Program-made: the position numbers and the translations under genes
The notes under the pieces: generated by a model
Database searches by the model: none
What the model was told of the DNA's origin: nothing
Seen by the model: only the letters and a program-made list of their open reading frames with translations
In this document: piece by piece, positions 25,704-34,604 of the stretch
Numbering within the stretch: the stretch's first letter is position 1
Layout: the number at the start of each line of letters is the position of its first letter
Assembly (NCBI GenBank): GCA_022565595.1
Contig: JAIUML010000004.1
Location: 1 to 64,000, forward strand
Origin: Saccharospirillum sp.
Lineage (GTDB): Bacteria > Pseudomonadota > Gammaproteobacteria > Pseudomonadales > Natronospirillaceae
Direction of reading: 5' to 3'
Length of the DNA: 64,000 nt

Positions 25704-26630
25704 TCAAGCGGCCAGTACATCAACATCGTCCAGTACCTGCTGCACCAGCACCTTCGGGTCAAGCTGTCGCTGTCCCTGCACTCTGTGCTCGGTGACAGAA
25801 CTGAATACCGCCTGCACATCATCGGGCATGACATAGTGGCGGCCTTGTGTCAGCGCCATGGCTCTTGAGGCCATCATCAAGGCCAGGGCACCACGGGGCG
25901 ACAGCCCTAACCGAAACAGATCGGCATCGCGGGTGCGATGCACCAGTCGCATCACATAGTCGAGTACGGCCTCTGATACCTTGACCTGATGAACCTCAGC
26001 TTTGCATCGCACCAGACTTTCTGGGCTCAGCACCGGCTGCAGCTCGGACATCAGCGTTCGTCCCAGGGTCCCACGCAACAGGCCTTTTTCCGACTCGGTA
26101 TCCGGGTAGCCAAGGCTCAAGCGCACAAAAAAGCGGTCAAGCTGTGATTCCGGCAGCGGATAGGTACCACTCTGGCTGCGGGGGTTCTGGGTGGCTATGA
26201 CGTAAAAGGGGTCGGGCAAGGGGCGGCTGATGCCATCGATACTGACCTGGCGCTCCTCCATTGCCTCGAGCAAGGCACTTTGCGCTTTAGGCGTTGCACG
26301 GTTCAGTTCATCGGCCAGCAACAACTGAGTAAAAACCGGCCCGGCATGGAACTCGAATTGACTAAGCTCACGATTGAACATCTGAGCACCCAACACATCG
26401 GCCGGCAACAGATCAGAGGTAAACTGCACACGCTGGAAGTCCAGAGACAACAACCGTGCCAGACTCTGCGCCAGAGAGGTCTTCCCTACCCCAGGCAAAT
26501 CTTCCAGAAGGATGTGGCCATCGCACAGAATGGCTACCCAGGCAAGGCGCACGACCTCGTCCTTGCCGGCAATAATGGTACGGCTTTGATCCAATAATTG
26601 CTGCGTCACACTGGCGATATCGGGCATCAT
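25704..26630 (-). CDS. MoxR-family AAA+ ATPase
   Basis: 308 aa chaperone-like ATPase. Walker A is LLEDLPGVGKTSLAQSLAR (about 36-54), Walker B and sensor regions are LLLADELNRATPKAQSALLEAM and FYVIATQNP. The lid domain follows with PRGALALMMASRAMALTQG. It probably remodels a partner complex together with the DUF58 protein and TgpA encoded directly downstream. First gene of that three-gene operon. Confidence 0.92.
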   Translation of the reverse strand: MMPDIASVTQQLLDQSRTIIAGKDEVVRLAWVAILCDGHILLEDLPGVGKTSLAQSLARLLSLDFQRVQFTSDLLPADVLGAQMFNRELSQFEFHAGPVFTQLLLADELNRATPKAQSALLEAMEERQVSIDGISRPLPDPFYVIATQNPRSQSGTYPLPESQLDRFFVRLSLGYPDTESEKGLLRGTLGRTLMSELQPVLSPESLVRCKAEVHQVKVSEAVLDYVMRLVHRTRDADLFRLGLSPRGALALMMASRAMALTQGRHYVMPDDVQAVFSSVTEHRVQGQRQLDPKVLVQQVLDDVDVLAA

Positions 26631-26720
26631 TAATTCCGTTCTGGTGGTCGGTCAGGGCACCCCGTCTGCCCGACGGAGCGCCTATTGATTCAAGCGCACC
26701 CAGGCCGCTTAGTCGACCAA

Positions 26721-27926
26721 TCAGTCTGCTGGTAACTTAGCCAGACCGCGTGCAAGGTCGTCCTGAAGGTCGCGTACGTCTTCGAGACCAACAGAGACTC
26801 TGATCAGGCCAGGCACGATTCCCGCTGCCAACTTGGTCGCCTCTGCCACACGCCCATGGGTGGTGGTAAAGGGGTGGGTAATGGTGGTTTTGGTGTCGCC
26901 CAGGTTGGCGGTAATGGAGACAATACGGGTCGCGTCAATAACGCTCCAGGCAGCCTTCTGACCGCCCTTGACGACAAAACTCAGCACCCCACCAAAGCCA
27001 CTTTGCTGTTGTTTCGCCAACTCGTGCTGGGGGTGTGACGGCAGACCAAGATAATGCACCCGTTCAACCAACGGCTGTTGCTCAAGCCACTCCGCCAATG
27101 CCTGGGCATTTTCGCAATGGGCTTTCATACGAATGGAGAGCGTTTCCAGACCTTTGAGGAAGATCCAGGCATTGAACGGGCTCATGGTTGGGCCCGTGCT
27201 GCGCAAAAACCCGAGCACCTCGTCTGTCAGTTCTCGGCGCCCGATTACGGCACCGCCAAGAGCCCTGCCCTGCCCATCGATGAACTTGGTTGCCGAGTGC
27301 ATGACCAGATCGGCACCCAGGGCCAGGGGTTGTTGCAGTGCCGGTGAGCAGAAACAGTTATCCACAACCAGCAGTGCTTGCTGTTGTTGGGCTATGGCCG
27401 ACAGGGCACGCAGGTCTGTCACCTCAGAAAGAGGGTTGGACGGTGTTTCCAGAAACAGCAGCCGGGTCTCGGGCTTTATTGCCGCTTCCCAAGCGCTCAG
27501 GTCTTTTGGGTCGACGTAGCTGATCTGCACGCCAAAGCGCATCAGGTATTTGTCGAACACCACCGTAGTGGCCCCGAAAATACTGCGTGACGACACCAGA
27601 TGATCGCCACTTTTCAAGAACGCCATGCAGATGGACAGTATGGCCGCCATACCCGAGCTGGTAGCAACGCAGGCTTCGCCCCCTTCGAGCAAGGCCAGCC
27701 GCTCTTCAAAGGTTCGCACCGTTGGATTGGTATAGCGACTGTATACGTTGCCCTCGCAGTCACCTGCAAAAGTATCGCTTGCCTGTTCTGCACTGTCGAA
27801 CACATAGGAAGACGTCATGTACAGCGCTTCGGCATGCTCCTGTTCATGACTGCGCGTCTGGCCGCCCCTTATGGCCTGGGTGGCGGGTCGTGCCTGGGCC
27901 AGAATCGCTTTGCGTTCTTCGTTCAT
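26721..27926 (-). CDS. metZ: O-succinylhomoserine sulfhydrylase
   Basis: 401 aa PLP enzyme of the Cys/Met metabolism family; makes homocysteine directly from O-succinylhomoserine and sulfide. The PLP lysine is in MHSATKFIDGQGRALGG (about residue 204). Also typical are YSRYTNPT and SSGMAAI in the N-terminal third. The PurF-MetZ order is the Pseudomonas arrangement, which favours metZ over the similar metB/megL. It starts 30 bp downstream of the purF stop on the same strand. Confidence 0.9.
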   Translation of the reverse strand: MNEERKAILAQARPATQAIRGGQTRSHEQEHAEALYMTSSYVFDSAEQASDTFAGDCEGNVYSRYTNPTVRTFEERLALLEGGEACVATSSGMAAILSICMAFLKSGDHLVSSRSIFGATTVVFDKYLMRFGVQISYVDPKDLSAWEAAIKPETRLLFLETPSNPLSEVTDLRALSAIAQQQQALLVVDNCFCSPALQQPLALGADLVMHSATKFIDGQGRALGGAVIGRRELTDEVLGFLRSTGPTMSPFNAWIFLKGLETLSIRMKAHCENAQALAEWLEQQPLVERVHYLGLPSHPQHELAKQQQSGFGGVLSFVVKGGQKAAWSVIDATRIVSITANLGDTKTTITHPFTTTHGRVAEATKLAAGIVPGLIRVSVGLEDVRDLQDDLARGLAKLPAD

Positions 27927-27956
27927 TACTACTTCCCGTTTGGCCTGTGCCCTGCA

Positions 27957-29477
27957 TTAATCGTCGTTGTGCAGGTCCACCAGGGCGGTTTCGTCATCCA
28001 GTTCCTGCTTGGCGCTTTTCGAATCGTCGTTGCGCAGGGCTTCGAGCTGGTTCAGGTAGGCCTGGTCGATATCACCCGTGACATATTCGCCGTTAAAGAC
28101 CGAACAGTCAAAATCCACCACCTCGGCCTTGCGTGTACGCACTGCGCTGATCAGGTCATCGAGGTTCTGGTAGATCAGCTTGTCGGCTCCGATCAAGCGC
28201 TCGATCTCTTCGTTGGTGCGGCCATGAGCAATCAGTTCTTTGGCGGCCGGCATATCAATGCCATAAACGTTCGGGTAACAGACTTCTGGCGCAGCCGAGG
28301 CGAAGTAAACCTTTCTGGCACCGGCATCGCGCGCCATCTCGATGATTTCATTACAGGTGGTGCCGCGAACAATGGAATCATCCACAAGCAGGACGTTCTT
28401 GCCCTTGAACTCAAGTCCGATGGCGTTCAACTTCTGGCGAACGGATTTCCGACGTTGGGTCTGGCCAGGCATGATAAAGGTCCGGCCGATGTAACGGTTC
28501 TTCATGAAGCCTTCCCGGTAGTGCACACCGAGTCGGTTGGCCAGTTGCAACGCGGAGGTCCGACTGGTGTCGGGAATGGGGATCACCACGTCTATATCGT
28601 GATCGGGCCACTGCGACTGAATGCGCTCAGCCAAGGCATCACCCATACGCAACCGGGCTTTGTATACCGAGATGCCATCAATAATGGAGTCGGGCCTGGC
28701 AAAGTAGACAAACTCGAACATACAGGGTGTCAGGCGCGGGTTGTCGGCACATTGCTGCATGTGCAGTTCGCCACTCTGATCAATATAGACCGCCTCACCT
28801 GGCGCCACATCGCGAATCAGTTTGAAGCCCAGCACATCCAGTGCGACGCTCTCTGAAGCCACCATGTAGTCGGTTTTGCCGTGCTCTGATTGACGCTCAC
28901 CGATCACCAGAGGCCGAATACCAAAGGGATCACGAAAGGCCACCATGCCGTAGCCGGAGATCAATGCAACAGCGGCATAGGCACCCCGGCAGCGCCGATG
29001 GACGGCGCGCACCGCAGCGAAAACATCATCACAGGTTGGTTGCAATTTGCCCTGAATTTGCAACTCATGGGCAAAGACATTGAGCAGCACCTCGGAGTCT
29101 GAGGTGGTGTTCACATGACGCAAGTCGGATTGATACAGCGAGCGATTCAACTCGATCGAGTTGGTCAGGTTGCCATTGTGAGCCAGCACGATGCCGTAGG
29201 GCGAGTTCACATAAAACGGCTGGCTTTCTGCGGTGCTGGAAGAGCCAGCGGTCGGATAACGCACATGGCCAATGCCAATATTGCCCGCCAGGCGACGCAT
29301 ATGGCTGGTGTAAAAAACATCACGCACCAGGCCGTTGCTTTTGCGCAAGAAAAACCGACCTTCGTCTTCAGTGACGATACCTGCGGCGTCCTGCCCTCGG
29401 TGTTGCAAGACAGTCAAGGCGTCGTACAGACGCTGATTTACGGGTGTATCACTGACGATACCCACTATACCGCACAT
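27957..29477 (-). CDS. purF: Amidophosphoribosyltransferase
   Basis: 506 aa; first committed step of purine synthesis, transferring glutamine ammonia to PRPP. Cys2 in [10 protein letters not shown] is the N-terminal nucleophile of the glutaminase domain after Met removal. The phosphoribosyltransferase domain carries the PRPP loop [14 protein letters not shown] (about 362-375). The tail is acidic ([13 protein letters not shown]). The ribosome site AGGTGAATAAACC precedes the ATG, 3 bp after cvpA, and the two are translated as one operon, as in E. coli. Confidence 0.97.
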   Translation of the reverse strand: MCGIVGIVSDTPVNQRLYDALTVLQHRGQDAAGIVTEDEGRFFLRKSNGLVRDVFYTSHMRRLAGNIGIGHVRYPTAGSSSTAESQPFYVNSPYGIVLAHNGNLTNSIELNRSLYQSDLRHVNTTSDSEVLLNVFAHELQIQGKLQPTCDDVFAAVRAVHRRCRGAYAAVALISGYGMVAFRDPFGIRPLVIGERQSEHGKTDYMVASESVALDVLGFKLIRDVAPGEAVYIDQSGELHMQQCADNPRLTPCMFEFVYFARPDSIIDGISVYKARLRMGDALAERIQSQWPDHDIDVVIPIPDTSRTSALQLANRLGVHYREGFMKNRYIGRTFIMPGQTQRRKSVRQKLNAIGLEFKGKNVLLVDDSIVRGTTCNEIIEMARDAGARKVYFASAAPEVCYPNVYGIDMPAAKELIAHGRTNEEIERLIGADKLIYQNLDDLISAVRTRKAEVVDFDCSVFNGEYVTGDIDQAYLNQLEALRNDDSKSAKQELDDETALVDLHNDD

Positions 29478-29480
29478 GGT

Positions 29481-29972
29481 TTATTCACCTCCGACAGACA
29501 AGATTGCATTCGATGCTCGATTTATGTATTCGCCAGTCCAATGAATGACCGGCTCAAAATAGGGCACCAGCACCGAATCCTGCCAGAACTGGTCCAACGC
29601 AAACAAACGCCCCATGGCCAACAGAGCGACAACAATGACCAGGCCTCGCAACAAGCCGAATACCATTCCCAGCATTCGGTCTGTGCCGGTCAGGCCGGTC
29701 ATACGGACAAACTCACCCAGGAGGTGATTGATCAGCGCCCCCACGACCAGGGTGGCAATAAAAAGAATGGCAAAGGCGGCGGTATAGCGCCAGGCGGGAG
29801 ATTCAATCAGGCCAACCATCAACACGGCCAGACGGTCGCTGAACAGACGGGCGACGACCAGCGCAATAATCCAGCTCGCCAGAGATAGGGCTTCCTTGGT
29901 AAAGCCCCGCTTGATACTGATTAATGATGACACCAGGTGGATGGCGATGATGATCCAGTCAATGGCGGTCAT
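29481..29972 (-). CDS. cvpA: CvpA family membrane protein
   Basis: 163 aa inner-membrane protein with four hydrophobic segments, beginning MTAIDWIIIAIHLVSSLISIKRGF, the CvpA hallmark. In E. coli it is needed for colicin V production and contributes to envelope robustness. GLLRGLVIVVALLAMG is the conserved late segment. It lies between the SPOR protein gene and purF, 3 bp before purF. Confidence 0.93.
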   Translation of the reverse strand: MTAIDWIIIAIHLVSSLISIKRGFTKEALSLASWIIALVVARLFSDRLAVLMVGLIESPAWRYTAAFAILFIATLVVGALINHLLGEFVRMTGLTGTDRMLGMVFGLLRGLVIVVALLAMGRLFALDQFWQDSVLVPYFEPVIHWTGEYINRASNAILSVGGE

Positions 29973-30055
29973 AACTTACCTCAGTCGAGAACGCGCGCAT
30001 TCTAACAGACCCGGACCAATTGTGAACTGCACTGGGTCGCGCTTCTGACTAAAGA

Positions 30056-30616
30056 TCAAGGTTGATACCTCACCACCAGCCCCTGCTCGCCAATACTGGA
30101 ACGAATCTCGCTCAGACGCGCTCGCGCCGCTTCCATTTCAGGTTCCGGGCCGACCAATACCTGGGTAAAGAGGCTGCCGTCGGAAATCATGACTTCCTTG
30201 GTGTAAGCAACAAAGCCCTCGCTTCGCAGTTTGTCTCTGAGTTCGGCCGCCTTGGTACTGTCGCGAAAACTGCCGACCTGAACACTCCACGCCTGCCCGG
30301 ACGCGACTTCGATGGCCGCCGGCTCTGGTTCTGACACAGGTTCAGGAGCGGTTTCTGGCTGGGGCGAGGGTTGTTCAACAGCTTCCGACTCGGGAGCAGA
30401 GTCAAATTCAGCCGCCGAAGGCAGAGGCACCAGTTGATCCTGGGCAGGCTCGGTTACTCTGATGTGCGACAAGTCTGGCCGCTTGGGTTTGGGCGGAATC
30501 TGGGTGATTTTTTCTGGTATGCGACCATCACCGTCGAGAACGACCGGAATGATCAGGAAGACCAGCGACAACAGCACCAGGGCCCCTACCAGTCGCTGTC
30601 TGATTCGAATATTCAA
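30056..30616 (-). CDS. dedD: SPOR-domain cell-division protein, DedD-like
   Basis: 186 aa. A short cytoplasmic start (MNIRIRQRLVGA) is followed by one membrane segment (LVLLSLVFLIIPVVL), a Pro/Glu-rich linker and a C-terminal SPOR domain beginning AWSVQVGSFRDSTKAAELRDKL (about 108-129). SPOR domains bind denuded peptidoglycan at the septum. It lies between folC and cvpA, exactly where dedD stands in E. coli and Pseudomonas. Confidence 0.88.
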   Translation of the reverse strand: MNIRIRQRLVGALVLLSLVFLIIPVVLDGDGRIPEKITQIPPKPKRPDLSHIRVTEPAQDQLVPLPSAAEFDSAPESEAVEQPSPQPETAPEPVSEPEPAAIEVASGQAWSVQVGSFRDSTKAAELRDKLRSEGFVAYTKEVMISDGSLFTQVLVGPEPEMEAARARLSEIRSSIGEQGLVVRYQP

Positions 30617-30649
30617 AGCGAAACCCCGTGAGAAAGCGTCACCAACGGT

Positions 30650-31918
30650 TCAATTGTTGGCGGTAACATCCAGTGATTGCGTGAGGGTCAGTACAGCGGC
30701 CACTGTATAAAAAGAACCGCAAACCAGCACTGGCGCATCGTCTTCGCTTGCACAAACCGCCGCCAATGCCTGACTCATGGAATCATAACATTGAGCGTCG
30801 CCCAGTGTCGCCCTTTGCTGCAGCGCCTCGGCAGTCAGCCCTCGAGGCACGCCCAGGCTTACCAGGGAGATGTCTTTCGTCAGTGGTCGTAAGGCCGATA
30901 CAACGCCGGCTACATCCTTGTCGGACAACATGCCCAGAATCAGATGCCAGCGCTGCCCAGCCAGATGCGCCGCCAGGTATTCGGCAGCATGAGGGTTATG
31001 GCCCACATCCAATACCAGAGTGCGCCCCTGCCAGGTCAGCCGCTGGCAGCGGCCAGCCAAAGCAACAGCATTCAGCGCCTGTTTGACAGCTGTTGCTGGT
31101 AAAGCGAAAGGCGACAAGGAAAAGGCCTGAGCTGCGGTTACCTGGTTGGCCAGCGGCACGGTGGAGCCAAGTTCGGCCATGGCTAATCGTTGGCCATTGC
31201 CCCAGAACAATTCATCGCCTGCGATGCCGTGTGTGACCCCATAGGGCTGCAATTGCGCTCCGACGCGCTGCCCTTGCTGCTCCACTGATGCAGGCAGAGC
31301 CGGGCTACCCAGAACTGCAGGCTGGCCCGCTCGGAAAACGCCAGCCTTCTCAAAACCGATCTGCTCCAGGTTATCGCCAAGAAAACTCTGATGGTCCAGA
31401 CCCACGGTGGTCAGTACGGCACAGTTGGCGTCTACCAGATTGACAGCGTCGAGACGACCACCGAGCCCAACCTCCAGGACCCAGACATCCAGATCGGATT
31501 GGGTGAATATCAGCAAGGCCGCCAGAGTGGTGTATTCAAAATAGGTCAGGCTGACGCCCTGTCGAACGAATTCGATTTGCCTGAAGGCTGCAACCAGTTG
31601 TTCATCTTCGACTTCGCGACCGTTGAGCATGATGCGCTCATTGAAGCGCAGCAGATGGGGCGAACTGTAGAGACCGACTTCCAGGCCGGCCTCCATAGCC
31701 ATGGATTGCAGCGCAGCGCAAGTGGACCCTTTGCCATTGGTACCGGCAACGGTGAAAACATAAGGCCCTGGCGAGCGTTGCGCCAAAGAAAGAGGCAAGT
31801 GCAGCCGCGCGGCGACAACCACCAGCCGCTCCAGACCCAAATCAATTTCCTGGCTGTGCAGGTGCTCCAGCCAGGCCAGCCAATCCTCTAGTGCGGCCGA
31901 CTCAGGCGGCTTCGACAT
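30650..31918 (-). CDS. folC: Folylpolyglutamate synthase / dihydrofolate synthase
   Basis: 422 aa Mur-ligase-fold enzyme that adds glutamate to dihydropteroate and to folates. The ATP-binding loop is [17 protein letters not shown] (about 57-73). [30 protein letters not shown] matches the family's Mg-binding stretch. The start codon lies inside accD, giving a 17-bp overlap that implies translational coupling. It is followed by the SPOR gene 33 bp on. Confidence 0.95.
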   Translation of the reverse strand: MSKPPESAALEDWLAWLEHLHSQEIDLGLERLVVVAARLHLPLSLAQRSPGPYVFTVAGTNGKGSTCAALQSMAMEAGLEVGLYSSPHLLRFNERIMLNGREVEDEQLVAAFRQIEFVRQGVSLTYFEYTTLAALLIFTQSDLDVWVLEVGLGGRLDAVNLVDANCAVLTTVGLDHQSFLGDNLEQIGFEKAGVFRAGQPAVLGSPALPASVEQQGQRVGAQLQPYGVTHGIAGDELFWGNGQRLAMAELGSTVPLANQVTAAQAFSLSPFALPATAVKQALNAVALAGRCQRLTWQGRTLVLDVGHNPHAAEYLAAHLAGQRWHLILGMLSDKDVAGVVSALRPLTKDISLVSLGVPRGLTAEALQQRATLGDAQCYDSMSQALAAVCASEDDAPVLVCGSFYTVAAVLTLTQSLDVTANN

Positions 31919-32765
31919 GGCACAACTTTTTCAGCAGACCGGACAGGCGATCACGTATCTGGTGACGATGCACAATCATGTCAATGGCGCCTTTCTCCAG
32001 CAGAAACTCGCTGCGCTGGAAGCCTTCAGGCAGTTTTTCACGAACGGTCTGCTCAATCACTCGAGGGCCAGCAAAACCGATCAGGGCATTGGGCTCGGCG
32101 ATGTTGATGTCGCCCAACAATGCCAGGGACGCAGAAACGCCACCAAAGCAAGGGTCCAGCATGACCGAGATATAGGGTACGCCGGCTTCGTGCAGCTTCT
32201 CGATGGCGGCACTGGTCTTGGCCATCTGCATCAGGGAGAACAGCGCTTCCTGCATGCGAGCACCACCGGACGTGGAAAAGCAGACAAAGGGACGGTTTTC
32301 GCTCAAGGCCAATTCTGCAGCCTTGACGAACTTCTCGCCCACAACGCTGCCCATTGAGCCGCCCATGAAGTTGAAATCAAAAGCAGCCACGACAACGGGC
32401 TGACCGTTCAAATCACCCTTGAAAGTCACCAGAGCGTCATTCTCGCCGGTGGCTTTCTGTGAGGCGACCAATCGATCTCGGTAGCGCTTGCCGTCCTTGA
32501 ACTTGAGCCGATCGACCGGCTTCACGTCTGCGGCAATTTCCTCCCGGCCTTCTTCATCGAGAAAGAGATCGATACGGCGACGGGCGCTAATGCGCATGTG
32601 GTGTTCACACTTGGGACAGACGTCCTGGTTACGCTCCAGCTCTGGCCGATAGAGGACAGCACTGCATTTTGGACATTTTTTCCAGAGACCTTCGGGAATG
32701 GCCGATTTTTGCCCGCTACCCGATCTAATCAATGACGGTACGATTTTATCCAGCCAGCTGCTCAT
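31902..32765 (-). CDS. accD: Acetyl-CoA carboxylase carboxyltransferase subunit beta
   Basis: 287 aa from [13 protein letters not shown], chosen because TGAGG stands 5 bases before that ATG; a longer frame to 32780 is unlikely. It forms the carboxyltransferase with AccA in the first step of fatty acid synthesis. The N-terminal zinc ribbon CPKC...CPKC (around residues 30-52) is intact, and the oxyanion-type [21 protein letters not shown] region is clear. It is read just before folC and overlaps it by 17 bp. Confidence 0.96.
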   Translation of the reverse strand: MSSWLDKIVPSLIRSGSGQKSAIPEGLWKKCPKCSAVLYRPELERNQDVCPKCEHHMRISARRRIDLFLDEEGREEIAADVKPVDRLKFKDGKRYRDRLVASQKATGENDALVTFKGDLNGQPVVVAAFDFNFMGGSMGSVVGEKFVKAAELALSENRPFVCFSTSGGARMQEALFSLMQMAKTSAAIEKLHEAGVPYISVMLDPCFGGVSASLALLGDINIAEPNALIGFAGPRVIEQTVREKLPEGFQRSEFLLEKGAIDMIVHRHQIRDRLSGLLKKLCHVEAA

Positions 32766-32993
32766 TGTGTCCTCACTCAATCAAAAATGAATGCCTTTGG
32801 GCCATTATGCGGTATTCAGGGCCTTACGCCTATTACCCAGCAACAGAGACAGCTGTGAACAAATTTCAATAGCCAGCCGGGATTGTGCTTTTTCATGAAC
32901 TGAACTCGTTCGGCGAACAGGGCAACCCCTGCGCCAGTAGCACACCGTGGTGCCTCATAAAGCGGAAATACCTGATCTCGCCTTAGCCTGAAG

Positions 32994-33632
32994 TCATGCC
33001 TGTTCTTTCTGAGCGTCTGCCAGTCGGACCTGGCACACAAACCGAGTCATTTTCTCGGCCGACTTGACGCCCTTGCTGGCTTCAATGCCACCGCTGACAT
33101 CGACCCCCAGTGGCGATACGGCCTTGATGGCATCACCCACATTGGCTGGAGTCAGGCCCCCGGCAAGAACAATCCGGTGACGCCATGGCTCAGGTATCAG
33201 TTCCCACTGAAAGGTCTCGCCCGTTCCTCCGGGCACACCGGCCTTGTAGGCATCCAGCAGCAGGTTGTTGGCGTCGCTGTAGCGTCCAAGGTCGGCCATC
33301 AATTGGTCACCATCGCGCACACGCAGGGCTTTGAGCCAGGGTCGATTGAATTGCCGGCAGAACTCCGGAGTTTCGTTGCCATGAAATTGCAGCACGTCGA
33401 TGGCTACCTGGTCCAGTATCCGACTCACTGTTTCGACGTCCGGGTCAACAAAGAGGGCGACCTTGCTGCAAAACACACTGGCCGAGCGGGACAGGCGTCG
33501 CGCCTGCTCAAGCTCAACAGCGCGTGGGCTGGGCGGATAAAACACCAACCCTATGGCATCCGCACCCAAGCGGTCAGCGAATTGGACGTCGTCTACTGTG
33601 GTCATGCCACAGAGTTTGATTCGAGTTCTCAT
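32994..33632 (-). CDS. trpF: Phosphoribosylanthranilate isomerase
   Basis: 212 aa TIM-barrel enzyme of tryptophan synthesis. The general base Cys8 in RIKLCGMT and the general acid aspartate in LLLDAYKAGVPGGTGETF are both present; the closing GVDVSGGIEASKGVKSAEKM is the phosphate-binding end. GGGAAG lies 6 bases before ATG. It follows truA and precedes accD as in Pseudomonas. The 228-bp gap to accD has no convincing gene. Confidence 0.95.
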   Translation of the reverse strand: MRTRIKLCGMTTVDDVQFADRLGADAIGLVFYPPSPRAVELEQARRLSRSASVFCSKVALFVDPDVETVSRILDQVAIDVLQFHGNETPEFCRQFNRPWLKALRVRDGDQLMADLGRYSDANNLLLDAYKAGVPGGTGETFQWELIPEPWRHRIVLAGGLTPANVGDAIKAVSPLGVDVSGGIEASKGVKSAEKMTRFVCQVRLADAQKEQA

Positions 33633-33689
33633 AAAGGCTTCCCTGGGTTTCCAACAGAGTCTACCAAAAGCGGTGCCCTACCCCCAATT

Positions 33690-34535
33690 TCAAACATCCG
33701 GCAAAGCAGCAAACCCATCCAGAAACCCTGGTCCGGCGGGCATCCGTGGCAGGTCTTCTCGCTCGTAGCGGGCACGCACGAAGTATAAGCCAGCGGCTGG
33801 CGCTGTGACGCCGCCCTGGGTGCGATCCTGGTGGTGCAGCAGGTCAGCAGCCCAGCTTACCGGTTGGTCGCCTCGTCCAATGGCCATCAGCACGCCGGCG
33901 ATGTTTCGGACCATGTGATACAGAAAACCATTTGCTCGGGCCTGAAGCACTATCAAGCGGCCCTGCTGGATCAGTGTCAGCTCTCGCAGCTCTTTTACCG
34001 GGGAGTGCGCCTGACAGTTGGCGGCACGAAAGGAGCTGAAGTCATGTTCACCCAGCAGGCTCTCTGCAGCCAATTGCATGCGCTGCAGATCAAGCGGTCG
34101 GCGCTCCCAGGTCAGGCCGTCTCGCAAGATACCGCCCGGCATGGGTGCATTGTAGATCACATAGCGGTATGCCCGCTCTTTTGCCGAGAAGCGCGCGTGG
34201 AAATGGGTATCCACCACTTTTGCCCACTGCACACTGATGTCTCTTGGCAGACGGGTGTTGGTACCTACTGTCCAGCCGTATTCCTTGCGAATCACCGAGG
34301 TATCAAAATGAATGACCTGATTGCTGGCATGCACGCCAGCATCGGTGCGGCCAGCGACGATGATGTCCACCGCCTCGTTGGCAACGGAAGACACTGCCTC
34401 GGTCAGGCGAGCCTGCACGGTCGGCACACCCGTCTTCTGAATTTGCCAGCCATAGTAATTGGAGCCACGGTATTCGACACCCATGGCAATGCGATATCGA
34501 TGTTCGGGCTTATTGAAAGGAAAGATTTCAGACAT
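33690..34535 (-). CDS. truA: tRNA pseudouridine(38-40) synthase
   Basis: 281 aa; makes pseudouridine in the tRNA anticodon arm. The catalytic aspartate is in VAGRTDAGVHASNQVIHF (about 61-78). The opening MGVEYRGSNYYGWQIQ and FLYHMVRNIAGVLM are other family blocks. There is no clear ribosome site before the first ATG; a second in-frame ATG (at MGVEYRG) is possible. It lies just after the fimV terminator. Confidence 0.94.
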   Translation of the reverse strand: MSEIFPFNKPEHRYRIAMGVEYRGSNYYGWQIQKTGVPTVQARLTEAVSSVANEAVDIIVAGRTDAGVHASNQVIHFDTSVIRKEYGWTVGTNTRLPRDISVQWAKVVDTHFHARFSAKERAYRYVIYNAPMPGGILRDGLTWERRPLDLQRMQLAAESLLGEHDFSSFRAANCQAHSPVKELRELTLIQQGRLIVLQARANGFLYHMVRNIAGVLMAIGRGDQPVSWAADLLHHQDRTQGGVTAPAAGLYFVRARYEREDLPRMPAGPGFLDGFAALPDV

Positions 34536-34547
34536 CAGAAATAAAAA

Positions 34548-34566
34548 CGCCGCTCAAAGAGCGGCG
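34548..34566 (-). terminator. Rho-independent terminator of fimV
   Basis: CGCCGCTC-TTT-GAGCGGCG on the minus strand is an 8-bp perfect stem followed by TTTTT. It lies 38 bp after the fimV stop and just before truA. Confidence 0.85.
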
Positions 34567-34604
34567 CAGTTTACCTGAGTTGCGTCAGACACTGAATAGG
34601 CCAA

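Noticed and set aside
32816-33040. 74-codon minus-strand frame between trpF and accD
   Set aside because: It overlaps the trpF end in another frame, has no family resemblance and no ribosome site.
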